Positions 1 to 8,689 are shown, numbered from the stretch's first letter. The stretch: 64,000 nucleotides of DNA from Lysobacteraceae bacterium (GCA_004143945.1 SEHB01000001.1:1-64000), one strand, 5' to 3'. The notes: generated by a model not told the origin, from the sequence alone. Program-made: numbers and translations.

Positions 1-53
1 GCCGCCTGCTTCAGGAAGCCGATGATCTGTTCTTCGGTGAATCGCTTCTTCAT
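1..53 (-). CDS. IS3-family transposase OrfA, N-terminal fragment (cut by window edge)
   Basis: The minus strand from the ATG at 53 reads MKKRFTEEQIIGFLKQA. This is the characteristic start of IS3-family OrfA proteins, whose N-terminal helix-turn-helix binds the terminal repeats before OrfAB-mediated transposition. Only about 17 codons lie in the window. Whether the transposase is intact cannot be seen. Confidence 0.75.
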   Translation of the reverse strand, partial: MKKRFTEEQIIGFLKQA

Positions 54-119
54 GTCCGCCCTCGCTGGTTGGCGGACTCTACTTAAGTCAGACTGGCCCT
101 GAAAACGGGGAGCAGGTCA
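1..119 (-). mobile_element. End of an IS3-family insertion sequence
   Basis: On the minus strand the element begins at about position 119 with TGACCTGCTCCCCGTTTTC, the TGA-starting terminal repeat typical of IS3-family elements. It runs leftwards through a short leader into the first codons of a transposase OrfA and off the window. Only this tip is visible, so its integrity, subgroup and target duplication cannot be judged. Confidence 0.7.
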
Positions 120-145
120 CCGTAGCCCAGCAATTGAGTGGTGTG

Positions 146-505
146 TTATCTCCGGTTTCTCGGCTCGCCGGTTTCGAGGTAGCGTCCAACGTGGCGGCCG
201 ACCGCTACGCCGATGCCTTCCTCGGTAAGGTCGCGGTTTCGGCTGCTTCCTTCGGCGTAGCGACCATCGCGGCCACCGCCATCCACACCGCTGTCGGATC
301 GGCCGTTGAGAATCAGGTCGAGCAACCGGCGAATGCTTTGCAGTTCGTCGACGATGCTTGCGGTGTTCTCGCCCTCGCTGTAGCGCGGCGCCTAGATGGC
401 GTCCATGTAGGCGTCAAGGTCGGCCTCGGACTGGAGACCGAGCCCTTCCATGAGGCTCTGCACGTTGATGTCACACTCGGCAAGAGCTGGGGTCAGGTTG
501 CACTT
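146..505 (-). pseudogene. Decayed ORF next to the IS end, interrupted by an amber codon
   Basis: On the minus strand one frame reads as protein-like sequence from about 505 (starting around NLTPALAECDINVQ) to a TAA at 146-148. It is broken by a TAG at 392-394 and has no plausible start of its own. The part after the stop contains SIVDELQSIRRLLDLILNG, a believable amphipathic helix. I do not recognise the family. It lies directly between the IS tip and the DUF2306 gene on the same strand, so it is probably the tail of a gene truncated and inactivated by rearrangement at the element. Confidence 0.35.
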
Positions 506-542
506 TTGGAGCGAATCCGTGCCTCCTTCCCGAGCGGCGCAG

Positions 543-1355
543 TCAGTCCCGCCACAACACCGGCCACCACATGAAGGCCATCGCAGCGAGGCTGCCCGCA
601 AGCGTCGCCAGTGCAAGAACCACCAGCCCACCGCCCATCGCGTAGTGGACACTCGCACGCGGTGACCGCTCCGCGCGGAAGTACAACTCCAGTACCGCGA
701 GCGGCAGCACCCAGCTCGCAAAGCTGACGACGAGGAACGGTGCACCGTCGTAGTCGATTTTCACGCCGAGCGGTGCCAGCACGAGGGCCGCGAGCATGAT
801 TCCGATGCGCAGGAACCACACGCCGTTGACGAGCAGGTAGGCGCGCAGCGCGTGGCGGCGATGCGTCGCGACATCCCTCCGCAACGCGCTGCGCCAGGCG
901 AGCAGGGCGAAGCCGAGGATCAGCAGGCCGTTGATGCTGGTCGAAAGGGCGCTCGCGAAACCGAGGCGCGATCCGCGCACCCAGGTCAGGTAGAAGCCGG
1001 TCAGCGTGACCAGCAGCGCGATGCCGAGGAACAGGCGTCCGTTCCAGCGGTGGAGGGCGGGCCAGCGTCGGCGCAGCGCCGGTACCAGTTGCCATACGCC
1101 CGCGAAGGTCACGAGCCCACCGAGCAGGGCGTGCCCGACGAACTGCACGTTGCCGACGAGGTCGCCCGGCACGTAGCCGGTGATATGCGGCTTGCGGTTC
1201 AACGCCGCGAGGTCGCCGTCGACCAGTGGACTGCCGAAGAACATCAGGACGAACGCGACGAAGGCCCATTGGCCGAACAGCGCGGAGGCGAACCATGCGG
1301 TTGCGCCCGAGGAGAGGACGCGACGAGGGAAGGCGGGGTGGAGCGGGGTCGACAT
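543..1355 (-). CDS. DUF2306 integral membrane protein
   Basis: A 270-residue membrane protein with about seven hydrophobic segments. It carries the DUF2306 hallmark HRWNGRLFLG (LHRWNGRLF here) after the third segment and scattered conserved histidines (ALRAYLLVNGVWFLRIG). The family's molecular function is unknown. A longer reading to 1469 exists, but the first 38 codons are Arg/Ser-rich and uncharacteristic, so I start at the ATG at 1355. The gene is divergent from the membrane-linked AraC regulator at 1546, with about 190 bp between the two starts. That arrangement suggests the regulator controls it, although nothing in the sequence proves this. Confidence 0.8.
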   Translation of the reverse strand: MSTPLHPAFPRRVLSSGATAWFASALFGQWAFVAFVLMFFGSPLVDGDLAALNRKPHITGYVPGDLVGNVQFVGHALLGGLVTFAGVWQLVPALRRRWPALHRWNGRLFLGIALLVTLTGFYLTWVRGSRLGFASALSTSINGLLILGFALLAWRSALRRDVATHRRHALRAYLLVNGVWFLRIGIMLAALVLAPLGVKIDYDGAPFLVVSFASWVLPLAVLELYFRAERSPRASVHYAMGGGLVVLALATLAGSLAAMAFMWWPVLWRD

Positions 1356-1545
1356 GGCGGGTCCCGGGCTGGAAGTCGCACCCACGATGCGGGCTGCCCG
1401 ACACGGGGTCTCGCCGGATCGCGATTCGGCCAGCCGGATCGATCGTTCGAATCCGGCGCGTACCGGCATGTGATCCGTGACCGATGGCGCTTGCCGTTCG
1501 TCGTCGCCGAAGCGACGCTGTCGCGCTCAGGCGGAGGATCGGGCG

Positions 1546-2676
1546 ATGCAGGGCTGGCAGGCAGGCATGACGGGCGTGGCGGTCGTGACGGCGGCGGTGT
1601 CCCTGCTGGTGCTGCTGTGGCGGCGGCCGAGGAACGACGCCGAGACGATCTTCGCCGTGGTCAGCGGCTCGATGGCGCTGTCACTGATGTCGCCGTGGAT
1701 GGCGGGCGCCCCGGACTGGATGGTGTGGGCGGTCGCGATCGGCGGCAGCGCGACCTGCAACGGGTTCTGGCTGGTGTCGCGCGCGCTGTTTCGCGGCGAG
1801 GGTGGCGTCGGCGCGCTCCACGTATCGGTGGCGGCGTGCGTCGCGCTGCTGATCGCGGGCTATCGTATCGCGGCCTCGGGTGCGGACGGTACGGCGTCGC
1901 CGTGGGCATCGGGGCTGGACAGCCTGCTGACGCTCGCGAGTTCGACCCTGCTGGTGCTGACCTTCCTCGAAGCGCTGCGAGGCTGGTCGGCGGTGTTGCA
2001 GCCGGCGGAACGTCGCATGCGGGTCGCCTTCATGCTGCTGTTCGCGACCGTCGTGCTGACGGCGACGCTGGTGGGCGCGCTGGGGCAGGCATGGCCAGCC
2101 GCCGCTGCGGCGCGCGGCCGCGTGATTGCCACATGCGCGGTGGCCATGATCCTGTTCACGCATTGGGCGCTGCGTCATCGCCATCGCATGCCGTTGCCGC
2201 AATCGGTGAAATCGCCGGCCGCGTCGCGTGTCGTCGCCCCATTGGGCGAAGAGGAAGTGCGACTGGCGAAGGTGCTGCGGCATCAGCTCGAAGTGCTGCA
2301 GGTCTATCGCGAGCCCGAACTCAAGGTGGTGGACCTGGCGCGCCGGATCGGCACCGCGGAGCACAAGCTGAGCCGGTTGATCACGCAGTCGCTCGGCGAG
2401 AAGAACTTCAACCAGATGATCAATCGCCATCGCATCGAGTACGCCTGCCGCCGGCTGGCCGAACCGGCGATGGCCGCCACCATCCTCGACATCAGCGCGG
2501 ATGCCGGCTTCGCATCGCTCGGCCCGTTCAATCGTGCCTTCAAGGCGGCGATCGGATGTACGCCCACCGCGTACCGCGCGACCTGCCGCGCGCAGGCGTC
2601 GGGCGCGGATGCGGCCGGTGGATACGCTGATCCCGCGACGCGATTCGAGGCATCGCTGGAGTCCACGATGCGTTGA
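1546..2676 (+). CDS. AraC-family regulator with N-terminal membrane domain
   Basis: A 376-residue protein. Residues 1 to about 225 form six or seven hydrophobic helices. The C-terminal 110 residues are an AraC/XylS double helix-turn-helix (LKVVDLARRIGTAEHKLSRLI, then AATILDISADAGFASLGPFNRAFKAAIG with the final PTAYR). Members of this type are predicted to sense a membrane or periplasmic signal and act directly on DNA. The start is ATG 1546, preceded by GGAGGA at 1533-1538. An upstream in-frame ATG at 1477 would add a basic stretch with no ribosome site. The gene is divergent from the DUF2306 gene, its most likely target besides itself. Confidence 0.85.
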   Translation: MQGWQAGMTGVAVVTAAVSLLVLLWRRPRNDAETIFAVVSGSMALSLMSPWMAGAPDWMVWAVAIGGSATCNGFWLVSRALFRGEGGVGALHVSVAACVALLIAGYRIAASGADGTASPWASGLDSLLTLASSTLLVLTFLEALRGWSAVLQPAERRMRVAFMLLFATVVLTATLVGALGQAWPAAAAARGRVIATCAVAMILFTHWALRHRHRMPLPQSVKSPAASRVVAPLGEEEVRLAKVLRHQLEVLQVYREPELKVVDLARRIGTAEHKLSRLITQSLGEKNFNQMINRHRIEYACRRLAEPAMAATILDISADAGFASLGPFNRAFKAAIGCTPTAYRATCRAQASGADAAGGYADPATRFEASLESTMR

Positions 2677-2745
2677 TCGCGTGACGCGGCGCTTGCCGTT
2701 CCTCTGCCAACATTCGAAGTCCCCCGATCCTGCGAGACCCTGCCG

Positions 2746-2964
2746 ATGCCGTATGTGAATGTCCAGATCACCGCAGGCGCGAGCCGCGAGCAGAAGGCCG
2801 CGCTGGTCCAGGCGTTCACGGACGCGCTCGTGCGCATCCTCGGGAAGAAGCCCGAGCACACGCACATCGTGCTGCAGGAGATCGCAGAGGAAAACTGGGG
2901 TTTCGCCGGCATGCTCACCGATGACTGGAAACGTGTGCAGGGCGAGCCGCCAGTTGGCCGCTGA
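2746..2964 (+). CDS. 4-oxalocrotonate tautomerase family protein
   Basis: A 72-residue protein starting MPYVNVQITAG. Removal of the Met exposes Pro1, the catalytic base of the tautomerase superfamily, followed by the typical beta strand and the helix SREQKAALVQAFTDALV. The length matches the roughly 62-75 residues of 4-oxalocrotonate tautomerase-like enzymes, which work as oligomers on enol/keto tautomers. The physiological substrate cannot be inferred because no aromatic-degradation genes are nearby. It follows the AraC gene by about 70 bp on the same strand and may be co-transcribed with it. Confidence 0.85.
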   Translation: MPYVNVQITAGASREQKAALVQAFTDALVRILGKKPEHTHIVLQEIAEENWGFAGMLTDDWKRVQGEPPVGR

Positions 2965-3125
2965 CGGCGGATCGAGTCCCGGGCCGTACATCGCGACGAA
3001 TCGGTCGCACTGCCGCACAGGCATCCCTTCGCCGACGACCGCATGGCGGGCCATCGCGATGGCGGTCACGGCACGCCGCGCGCGCAGTGCCGATAATCCG
3101 CCCGGCACTCACCCCGAGGTTCGCC

Positions 3126-4844
3126 GTGGCCCGCCGCCTGCGTCTTCTCCGCCTGCTCGTCCTTGCAGCGCTCGTTGCATTCGGACTTCCGGCGCTCGCG
3201 CAGGATGCGAGCGTGGCCGGCGAGGTGACGACGCCGTACCCGACATTCCGTCATCTCTCGATCGAATGGGCGATCGACGGCGACGACGATCTCGACGGCG
3301 TCGTCTCGATGCGCTTCCGGCGCGTCGGCGACAGTGCCTGGCGTGACGGCATGCCGTTGCGCAGGACCCCGGCCGGTGGCTACGGCGGCTTCACCTGGGG
3401 CAATCGCCATTCCGGAAGCCTGTTCGGCCTGCAACCGGGCACCTCGTACGAAATCGAACTCGTGCTGGCCGACCCGGATGGCGGCAATGCGCAGCGCACG
3501 GTGTTCGCCGACACGCGCGCCCAACCGGCGCCGATGCCAGGTGCACCGGTGCGCGTGGTCACGCCGGCGACGCTCGCGAGCATGATCGCGAGTGCGCAAC
3601 CGGGCGATATCCTGCTGCTGCAGCCAGGCGTCTATCCGGGCTTCGCGTTCGAGCGCGACGGCGAGGTCGGGCAGCCGATCGTTCTGCGCGGAACGCCGGG
3701 TGCAGTCATCGACGGCGAGCTCGGCCTGTTCTTCCGCCGCCACGTGATGCTGGATCGCCTCGTCGTGAACGGGCGGATCCGCTTCAACGGGTCCGACGAG
3801 ATCTCGGTCGTGCACTGCACGGTCAATGCGAGCCCGAGCGCGTACAACGGTGACGGCATCGTGAGCTACCTGCGCTCGGAAAACGCATGGATCGCCGACA
3901 ACGTGGTGACCGGTACCACGCCGTGGCAGGAGGGCGCGATGGGCGCCGACGGCGACAATCGCGGCGAGGGCATCCTCGTGACCGGCCCCGGCCACGTGAT
4001 CGAACACAACGACGTGCGCGGCTTCCGCGACGCGATCTCGCTGCTCGAAGACGCCGAGGCGGTCGACCAGTTCAGCATCGACATCCTCGGCAACGAGATC
4101 GCACAGGCGCTAGACGATGCGATCGAGGCCGATTTCTGCGCGCACAACTGCCGCATCGTCGGCAATCGCGCCACCAATGCATTCATCGCGTTCTCTTCAC
4201 AGCCCTCGCTCGGCGGCCCGACCTACTTCGTGCGCAATGCCGCGTACAACGTCGCGCATGTCGCGTTCAAGCTGTATCGCGAAAGCAGCGGCGACGTGCT
4301 GCTGCACAACAGCGTGGTCAAGGCCGGCGACGGATTCGGCGTCTACGCGAGCGTGCCGGTGTCGCGCCTGTACACGCGCAACAACCTGTTCCTCGGCGGC
4401 CCCGGAGGCGAGATTGCGGGCTACGGCAACGGGGACGGCGACGTCGCCCGGATCGCCACGCTCGTGGTCGCGGGATCGAGCCTCGACCACGATGCGTTCG
4501 GCTCGACGCTCGGCACTTTCAGCGGGCGCCTCGGCGGCAGCGTGTTCGAGAGCCTCGCCCAGATGCAGGCGACCACGAGCGAAACGCATGCGGTCGAGAT
4601 CGATCTCGCGACGTTCGCGCAACCGCTCGCGTTCCCGGCGGATCCGTTGATCGCGTTCGAGCCGGCCGACCTGCGCCTCGCAAGCGGCAGCGCGGCGCGC
4701 GACGCGGGCGTCGCGATCCCGACGATCAATGTCGGATTCGAAGGCGCCGCGCCGGATGCGGGTGCCTACGAGGTCGGCTCCGCGCTGCCGCACTATGGAC
4801 CGCGTCTGGACGTGGTATTCGCGGACGGCTTCGAGGGCGGGTAG
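3126..4844 (+). CDS. Secreted right-handed beta-helix protein with C-terminal FADGFE tag
   Basis: A 572-residue exported protein. I choose GTG 3126 (GAGG at 3117-3120, five bases upstream) because the product then begins directly with a basic n-region and a hydrophobic Leu/Ala signal peptide ending ALAQD. An ATG 13 codons upstream lacks a site. Residues about 30-135 form a fibronectin III-like domain (LQPGTSYEIELVLAD). The remainder is a right-handed beta-helix of the polysaccharide-lyase type (LRGTPGAVIDGELGL, IEHNDVRGFRDAISLL, RNNLFLGG). No catalytic residues can be assigned with certainty. The last residues are VVFADGFEGG, matching the C-terminal sequence of other exported proteins in this window. 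Confidence 0.8.
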   Translation: MARRLRLLRLLVLAALVAFGLPALAQDASVAGEVTTPYPTFRHLSIEWAIDGDDDLDGVVSMRFRRVGDSAWRDGMPLRRTPAGGYGGFTWGNRHSGSLFGLQPGTSYEIELVLADPDGGNAQRTVFADTRAQPAPMPGAPVRVVTPATLASMIASAQPGDILLLQPGVYPGFAFERDGEVGQPIVLRGTPGAVIDGELGLFFRRHVMLDRLVVNGRIRFNGSDEISVVHCTVNASPSAYNGDGIVSYLRSENAWIADNVVTGTTPWQEGAMGADGDNRGEGILVTGPGHVIEHNDVRGFRDAISLLEDAEAVDQFSIDILGNEIAQALDDAIEADFCAHNCRIVGNRATNAFIAFSSQPSLGGPTYFVRNAAYNVAHVAFKLYRESSGDVLLHNSVVKAGDGFGVYASVPVSRLYTRNNLFLGGPGGEIAGYGNGDGDVARIATLVVAGSSLDHDAFGSTLGTFSGRLGGSVFESLAQMQATTSETHAVEIDLATFAQPLAFPADPLIAFEPADLRLASGSAARDAGVAIPTINVGFEGAAPDAGAYEVGSALPHYGPRLDVVFADGFEGG

Positions 4845-4915
4845 GCGGCAGCACGCGGAATGCCGACGTCGCAGAAGAACGATCGACGCGGACTCAGCGG
4901 CGACGCGCGGCGGGA

Positions 4916-6751
4916 TCAGGCGTCCGCCGCGACGAACCCACCGGTCTGCCGCCGCCACAGGCGCGCATAGAGTCCCGCGTGCGCGACCAGCTCTGCGTGC
5001 GTGCCGGTCTCCACGATCCGGCCCTGGTCCATGACGACGAGCCGATCCATGCGCGCGATCGTCGAAAGCCGGTGCGCGATCGCGATCACGGTCTTTCCGT
5101 GCATCAGGGTGTCCAGGCTCTCCTGGATCGCGGCCTCGACCTCGGAATCGAGTGCCGAGGTCGCCTCGTCGAGCAGCAGGATCGGCGCGTCCTTCAGGAG
5201 CACGCGCGCGATCGCGATGCGCTGGCGCTGTCCGCCGGAGAGCTTCACGCCGCGCTCGCCGACCTGCGACTCGTAGCCGGTGCGGCCCTCGCCGTCGACG
5301 AGCGAGGCGATGAAGCCGTCGGCGCGTGCGGTCCGGACCGCGGCTTCAATCTGTTCCTCGCTCGCGTCGGGACGGCCGTAGAGCAGGTTGTCGCGGATCG
5401 AGCGATGCAGCAGCGACGTGTCCTGGGTGACCACGGCGATCTGCCCGCGCAGGCTTTCCTGCGTGACGCCGGCGATGTCCTGCCCGTCGATGAGGATGCG
5501 GCCCGCCTCGAGGTCGTACAGCCTCAGCAGCACGTTGACGAGGGTCGACTTGCCCGCGCCGGACGGGCCGACGAGCCCGATCCGTTCCCCGGGACTCACC
5601 ACGAGGTCGAGCCCCGCGATCACGCCGCCGGCCTTGCCGTAGTGGAAGTGGATGCGCTCGAAGCGCACTTCGCCGCGCGACACGACGAGTTCGCGCGCGT
5701 CGGCGCGGTCGACCACGCCGTGCGGCTGCGCGACGGTCTCCATGCCGTCCTGCACCGTGCCGATGTCCTCGAAGATGCCGTTGACGACCCACATGATCCA
5801 GCCGGACATGTTGTTGATGCGGATCACGAGGCCGGTCGACAGCGCGATGTCGCCCGCGGTGATCGCGCCGCGATGCCACAGCCACACGCCGAGGCCCGAC
5901 GTGCCCGCGATCAGCAGCCCGTTGAACGCGGTGATGCTGACGTCCATCGCGGTCGTCATGCGCGTCATGCCGCGCACCTTCGCGGCATTGTCGGCCACCG
6001 CCTCGGCGACGTAGGCGTCTTCCCGGTTCGCGTGCGGAAAGAGTTTCAGCGTCGCGATGTTGGTGTAGCCGTCGACGACGCGGCCCATGAAGCGCGAGCG
6101 CGCCTCGGAGGCCAGCGCGGAGCGCGCCTTGACGCGCGGCACGAAAAACGCGAGCAGGGCGACATAGCCGACCAGCCACGTCGCGAGCGGCACCATCAGC
6201 CGCCAGTCGGCCTGGGCGAACAGCACCAGCGCGCTGCCGGTGTAGATCGCGACGTACCAGAGCGCGTCGACGATCTGCACCGCCGATTCGCGCAGGCTCG
6301 CGCCGGTCTGCATGATGCGGTTCGCGATGCGGCCGGCGTAATCGTTCTGGAAGAAGGCAAGGCTCTGGCGCACGACGTACCGATGCTGCTGCCAGCGGAT
6401 GCGCGCCGTGAGCCCCGGAACGAGTGCCTGGTTGACCATGAGGTCGTGCAGGCCGAGCAGCAGGGGCCGCGCGATGAGTGCGACGAGCGCCATCCCGAGC
6501 AGCTCGCGCCCGTGGAGTGCGAAGAAGTCCGGCGACGGTGCGGCCGAGGCGAGATCCACGAGCCGCCCGAGGAAGTCGAACAGCAGCACTTCGACCCAAG
6601 CGACGAAGAATCCGAGCACGCACACGGTGACGAGCAGGCCACGCACCTGGCCCAGGTAGTGCCAGTAGAACCGCGTGAGGCCGCGGGGCGGCGTCGATGC
6701 GCGCGGCTCGGCGAAGATGTCGACGAGCGATTCGAACCAGCGGAAGATCAT
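4916..6751 (-). CDS. ABC-type exporter, fused membrane and ATPase domains
   Basis: A 611-residue half-transporter. Residues 1 to about 330 are a six-helix type-1 exporter membrane domain (QSLAFFQNDYAGRI is the usual coupling region). The C-terminal part is the nucleotide-binding domain with Walker A GPSGAGKST near residue 395, signature LSGGQRQRIAIAR, Walker B ILLLDEATSALD and the switch His in IAHRLSTI. It should function as a homodimer that exports lipids, drugs or peptides using ATP; the substrate is unknown. The start is ATG 6751 (MIFRWFESL). The frame stays open through the REP array upstream to 7153, but that extension is repeat sequence and not protein. Confidence 0.9.
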   Translation of the reverse strand: MIFRWFESLVDIFAEPRASTPPRGLTRFYWHYLGQVRGLLVTVCVLGFFVAWVEVLLFDFLGRLVDLASAAPSPDFFALHGRELLGMALVALIARPLLLGLHDLMVNQALVPGLTARIRWQQHRYVVRQSLAFFQNDYAGRIANRIMQTGASLRESAVQIVDALWYVAIYTGSALVLFAQADWRLMVPLATWLVGYVALLAFFVPRVKARSALASEARSRFMGRVVDGYTNIATLKLFPHANREDAYVAEAVADNAAKVRGMTRMTTAMDVSITAFNGLLIAGTSGLGVWLWHRGAITAGDIALSTGLVIRINNMSGWIMWVVNGIFEDIGTVQDGMETVAQPHGVVDRADARELVVSRGEVRFERIHFHYGKAGGVIAGLDLVVSPGERIGLVGPSGAGKSTLVNVLLRLYDLEAGRILIDGQDIAGVTQESLRGQIAVVTQDTSLLHRSIRDNLLYGRPDASEEQIEAAVRTARADGFIASLVDGEGRTGYESQVGERGVKLSGGQRQRIAIARVLLKDAPILLLDEATSALDSEVEAAIQESLDTLMHGKTVIAIAHRLSTIARMDRLVVMDQGRIVETGTHAELVAHAGLYARLWRRQTGGFVAADA

Positions 6752-6846
6752 GCGCGGCTCCGAAGTGGCCGCGCATTGTCGCACTCGGGATCCCGCGGGC
6801 GCGCATCGCACGGCGACGGGGACGTAGCCGTCCGGATCGATCGCGC

Positions 6847-7416
6847 GAAGAGCTCGGGGCTGAAGCCCCTCCCACAACTTGCGAAGCCGGCGCTTTCGAA
6901 TCGGATGGTCGATGTCATGTGGAAGGGACTTCAGTCCCGATGGATCAGGCGAAGGGCTCGGGGCTGAAGCCCCTCCCACAAGACCCGCAAAATTGCGCCT
7001 ATCTTGTGGGAGAGACTTCAGTCCCGATGGATCTGGCGAAGGGCTCGGGGCTGAAGCCCCTCCCACAAGACCCGCAAAATTGCGCCTGTCTTGTGGGAGA
7101 GACTTCAGTCCCGATGGATCAGGCGAAGGGCTCGGGGCTGAAGCCCATCCCACAAGACTCGCAGCTTGCGCCCGTCTTGTGGGAGGGACTTCAGTCCCGA
7201 TGGATCAGGCGAAGGGCTCGGGGCTGAAGCCCCTCCCACAAGACTCGCAAACTTGTGCCGATCTTGTGGGAGGGACTTCAGTCCCGATGGATCAGGCGAA
7301 GAGCTCGGGGCTGTAGCCCCTCCCACAAGACTCGCAAACTTGTGCCGATCTTGTGGGAGGGACTTTATTCCCGATGGATCAGGCGAAGGGCTCGGGGCTG
7401 AAGCCCCTCCCACAAG
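6847..7416. repeat. REP/BIME array, family A (seven units)
   Basis: There are seven copies of the head CTCGGGGCTGAAGCCCCTCC, each ending CCACAA. They alternate with six inverted partners reading GTGGGAGGGACTTCAGTCCC, so each unit can fold into a long hairpin with arms CTTGTGGGAGGG and CCCTCCCACAAG. Unit starts are at 6847, 6951, 7038, 7125, 7211, 7298 and 7385, giving a period of 86-87 bp after a longer first spacer. The near-identical units imply recent tandem amplification. The array lies between the ABC exporter and the monooxygenase-like gene. Such elements are normally spread by REP-associated tyrosine transposases, none of which is encoded here. Confidence 0.9.
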
Positions 7417-7622
7417 GACTGCAGCGGCGCGCCTACCTCGACTGCGGGCGCGAGGCGTCGGCCGCACTGGTGCTGCGCGCGTGCCGCGCACGGTCACGTG
7501 GATGTGCAAGGCTTGCGATCCGACGACGCGCGGTCGTCGCACCGGCCCGCCCGTGCTAGGTTGTGTCGACGGAACCTGTGCGGGAACTCCGCACGGACCG
7601 AACGCACGGAGGCAGGACACGC

Positions 7623-8135
7623 ATGACGCTCCCCAGGCGGAGCTTCCTCGCAAGCCTCGCTGCAGCGACCGCGGCGCTCGTCGCATGCGCACCGACCACC
7701 TCCCGTGCAGGCGCCCACCCTGTGGGCGATCCGCGCAGGAAGCCGATCGTTCCCGCAGGTACGCGTGGAGCGCGATCGCGCACAGCGTGCGCTCCTACGG
7801 AAGTCCACGATGTTCCCCGCATGCGAGAGGCACGAATGCACGGAGTGATCGGAAAGATGCGAGCGGTGGCAGGGCGTCGCGACGACCTGGCCGCGATCCT
7901 GCTCGAAGGCGTTTCGCAGATGCCGGGTTGCCTGGCCTATGTCGTGTCTTTGGATGCGTCGGATGCCGACGTGCTCTGGGTCACCGAGGTCTGGGACGGC
8001 AAGGACAGCCATGCCGCGTCGCTGTCGCTGCCGTTCGTGAAGGATTCGATCGCGCGCGCGAAGCCGCTGATCGCCGCGTTCGAGCAGTACATCGAGACGG
8101 CGCCGGTCGGCGGGCATGGGCTCGGTGGCGCATGA
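7623..8135 (+). CDS. Tat/lipoprotein signal joined to an antibiotic-biosynthesis-monooxygenase domain through a REP
   Basis: The full reading is 170 residues. It starts MTLPRRSFLASLAAATAALV, a twin-arginine-like leader running into a lipobox-type Cys. Then come about 45 residues encoded by a family B REP (7707-7799), then a roughly 95-residue ABM/quinol-monooxygenase domain (MHGVIGKMRAVAG, MPGCLAYVVS, WVTEVWDGKDSH). ABM proteins are small ferredoxin-like dimers that oxidise quinols and polyketides. A second start, ATG 7836, has GAGAGG five bases upstream and would give the usual free-standing 99-residue ABM protein. So either the long form is an exported lipoprotein with a REP-coded linker, or the REP has cut an older fusion and the domain is now made from 7836. 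Confidence 0.65.
   Translation: MTLPRRSFLASLAAATAALVACAPTTSRAGAHPVGDPRRKPIVPAGTRGARSRTACAPTEVHDVPRMREARMHGVIGKMRAVAGRRDDLAAILLEGVSQMPGCLAYVVSLDASDADVLWVTEVWDGKDSHAASLSLPFVKDSIARAKPLIAAFEQYIETAPVGGHGLGGA
7707..7799. repeat. REP pair, family B (GTAGGAGC type), inside a reading frame
   Basis: One arm reads GCAGGCGCCCACCCTGTGGG and the facing arm TCGCGCACAGCGTGCGCTCC followed by TAC. Read on the opposite strand, the second arm starts with GTAGGAGC. The pair lies wholly within the open frame of the ABM gene and is translated without a stop in that frame. Confidence 0.8.
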
Positions 8136-8149
8136 CGATGCAGTTCCGT

Positions 8150-8299
8150 GCGCGCATCGCGGACAGGGTGCGCTCCTGCGCATGCGGCGCATCGACGCTT
8201 CCCGCAGGGGCCCACCCTGTGGGCGATACGCGCAGAAGACCGGTCGGGCGCGAGAAGACACATCTGCGTGATCGCGCACAGGGTGCGCTCCTGCACAGG
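8150..8299. repeat. REP cluster, family B, three units
   Basis: Three units in alternating orientation: 8153-8187 (GACAGGGTGCGCTCCTGC), 8199-8235 (GCAGGGGCCCACCCTGTGGG) and 8268-8299 (GCGCACAGGGTGCGCTCCTG). The cluster fills the gap between the ABM gene and the DUF5329 gene, and the ribosome-binding site of the latter begins a few bases after it. Confidence 0.8.
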
Positions 8300-8314
8300 A
8301 TATGGAGGAGCGTG

Positions 8315-8689
8315 ATGCTCGCGGGGCTCGTGCTCGCTTGCGTGCCCGCATTCGCACACGCTTCGCCGCCGTCGGTCGATGCGGAGATCGCGGGCCTGTT
8401 CGAGGCGCTCGAACAGTCCGGTTGCCGCTTCGCGCGCAACGGTCAGTGGTACGACGCCGCGCGCGCGAGCGCGCACCTCGAGCGCAAGCTCGACTACCTG
8501 CGCGGCAAGGGTCGGATCGCATCCGCCGAAGCATTCATCGATCTCGCCGCGACCGGCAGCAGCCGCTCCGGCAAGCCCTACCTCGTGCGCTGCGGCGAGG
8601 CCGAACCGGAAACGAGCCGCGCGTGGTTCACGCGCCAGTTGCACGCGCTGCGTGCGCGCGGCGAGGCGCAGGCGGCACCGACGCCGTGA
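8315..8689 (+). CDS. DUF5329-like small exported protein
   Basis: A 124-residue protein with a short signal peptide (LAGLVLACVPAFAHA). Its mature part resembles the DUF5329 family: a helical region with CRFARNGQWYDA, then HLERKLDYLRGKGRI, then GKPYLVRCG. The function is unknown. ATG 8315 is preceded by GGAGG at 8304-8308, six bases away. That ribosome site comes directly after a family B REP cluster, so the 5' leader is largely repeat sequence. Confidence 0.7.
   Translation: MLAGLVLACVPAFAHASPPSVDAEIAGLFEALEQSGCRFARNGQWYDAARASAHLERKLDYLRGKGRIASAEAFIDLAATGSSRSGKPYLVRCGEAEPETSRAWFTRQLHALRARGEAQAAPTP

Noticed and set aside
1375-1480. GTTCGAATCC, a tRNA T-loop-like sequence, as a possible tRNA gene
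   Set aside because: No pairing acceptor stem, D-loop or anticodon arm can be placed around it.
852-2630. Long plus-strand frame over the DUF2306 and AraC genes
   Set aside because: It is an Arg/Gly-rich shadow of two recognisable genes, and similar antisense frames occur throughout this high-GC sequence (for example 3887-6967, 13432-14865 and 54137-56242).
6847-7416. Regular array with about 87-bp period as a CRISPR
   Set aside because: The whole unit is repeated, including the part that would be the spacer. The units are palindromic BIME-type, and no cas genes are present.
6752-7690. Open frames through the REP array on both strands that translate as a repeat protein (SPDGSGEGLGAEA or SPDPSGLKSLPQD units)
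   Set aside because: They are the REP sequence read in all frames, have no ribosome site, and one is merely the upstream extension of the ABC exporter frame.
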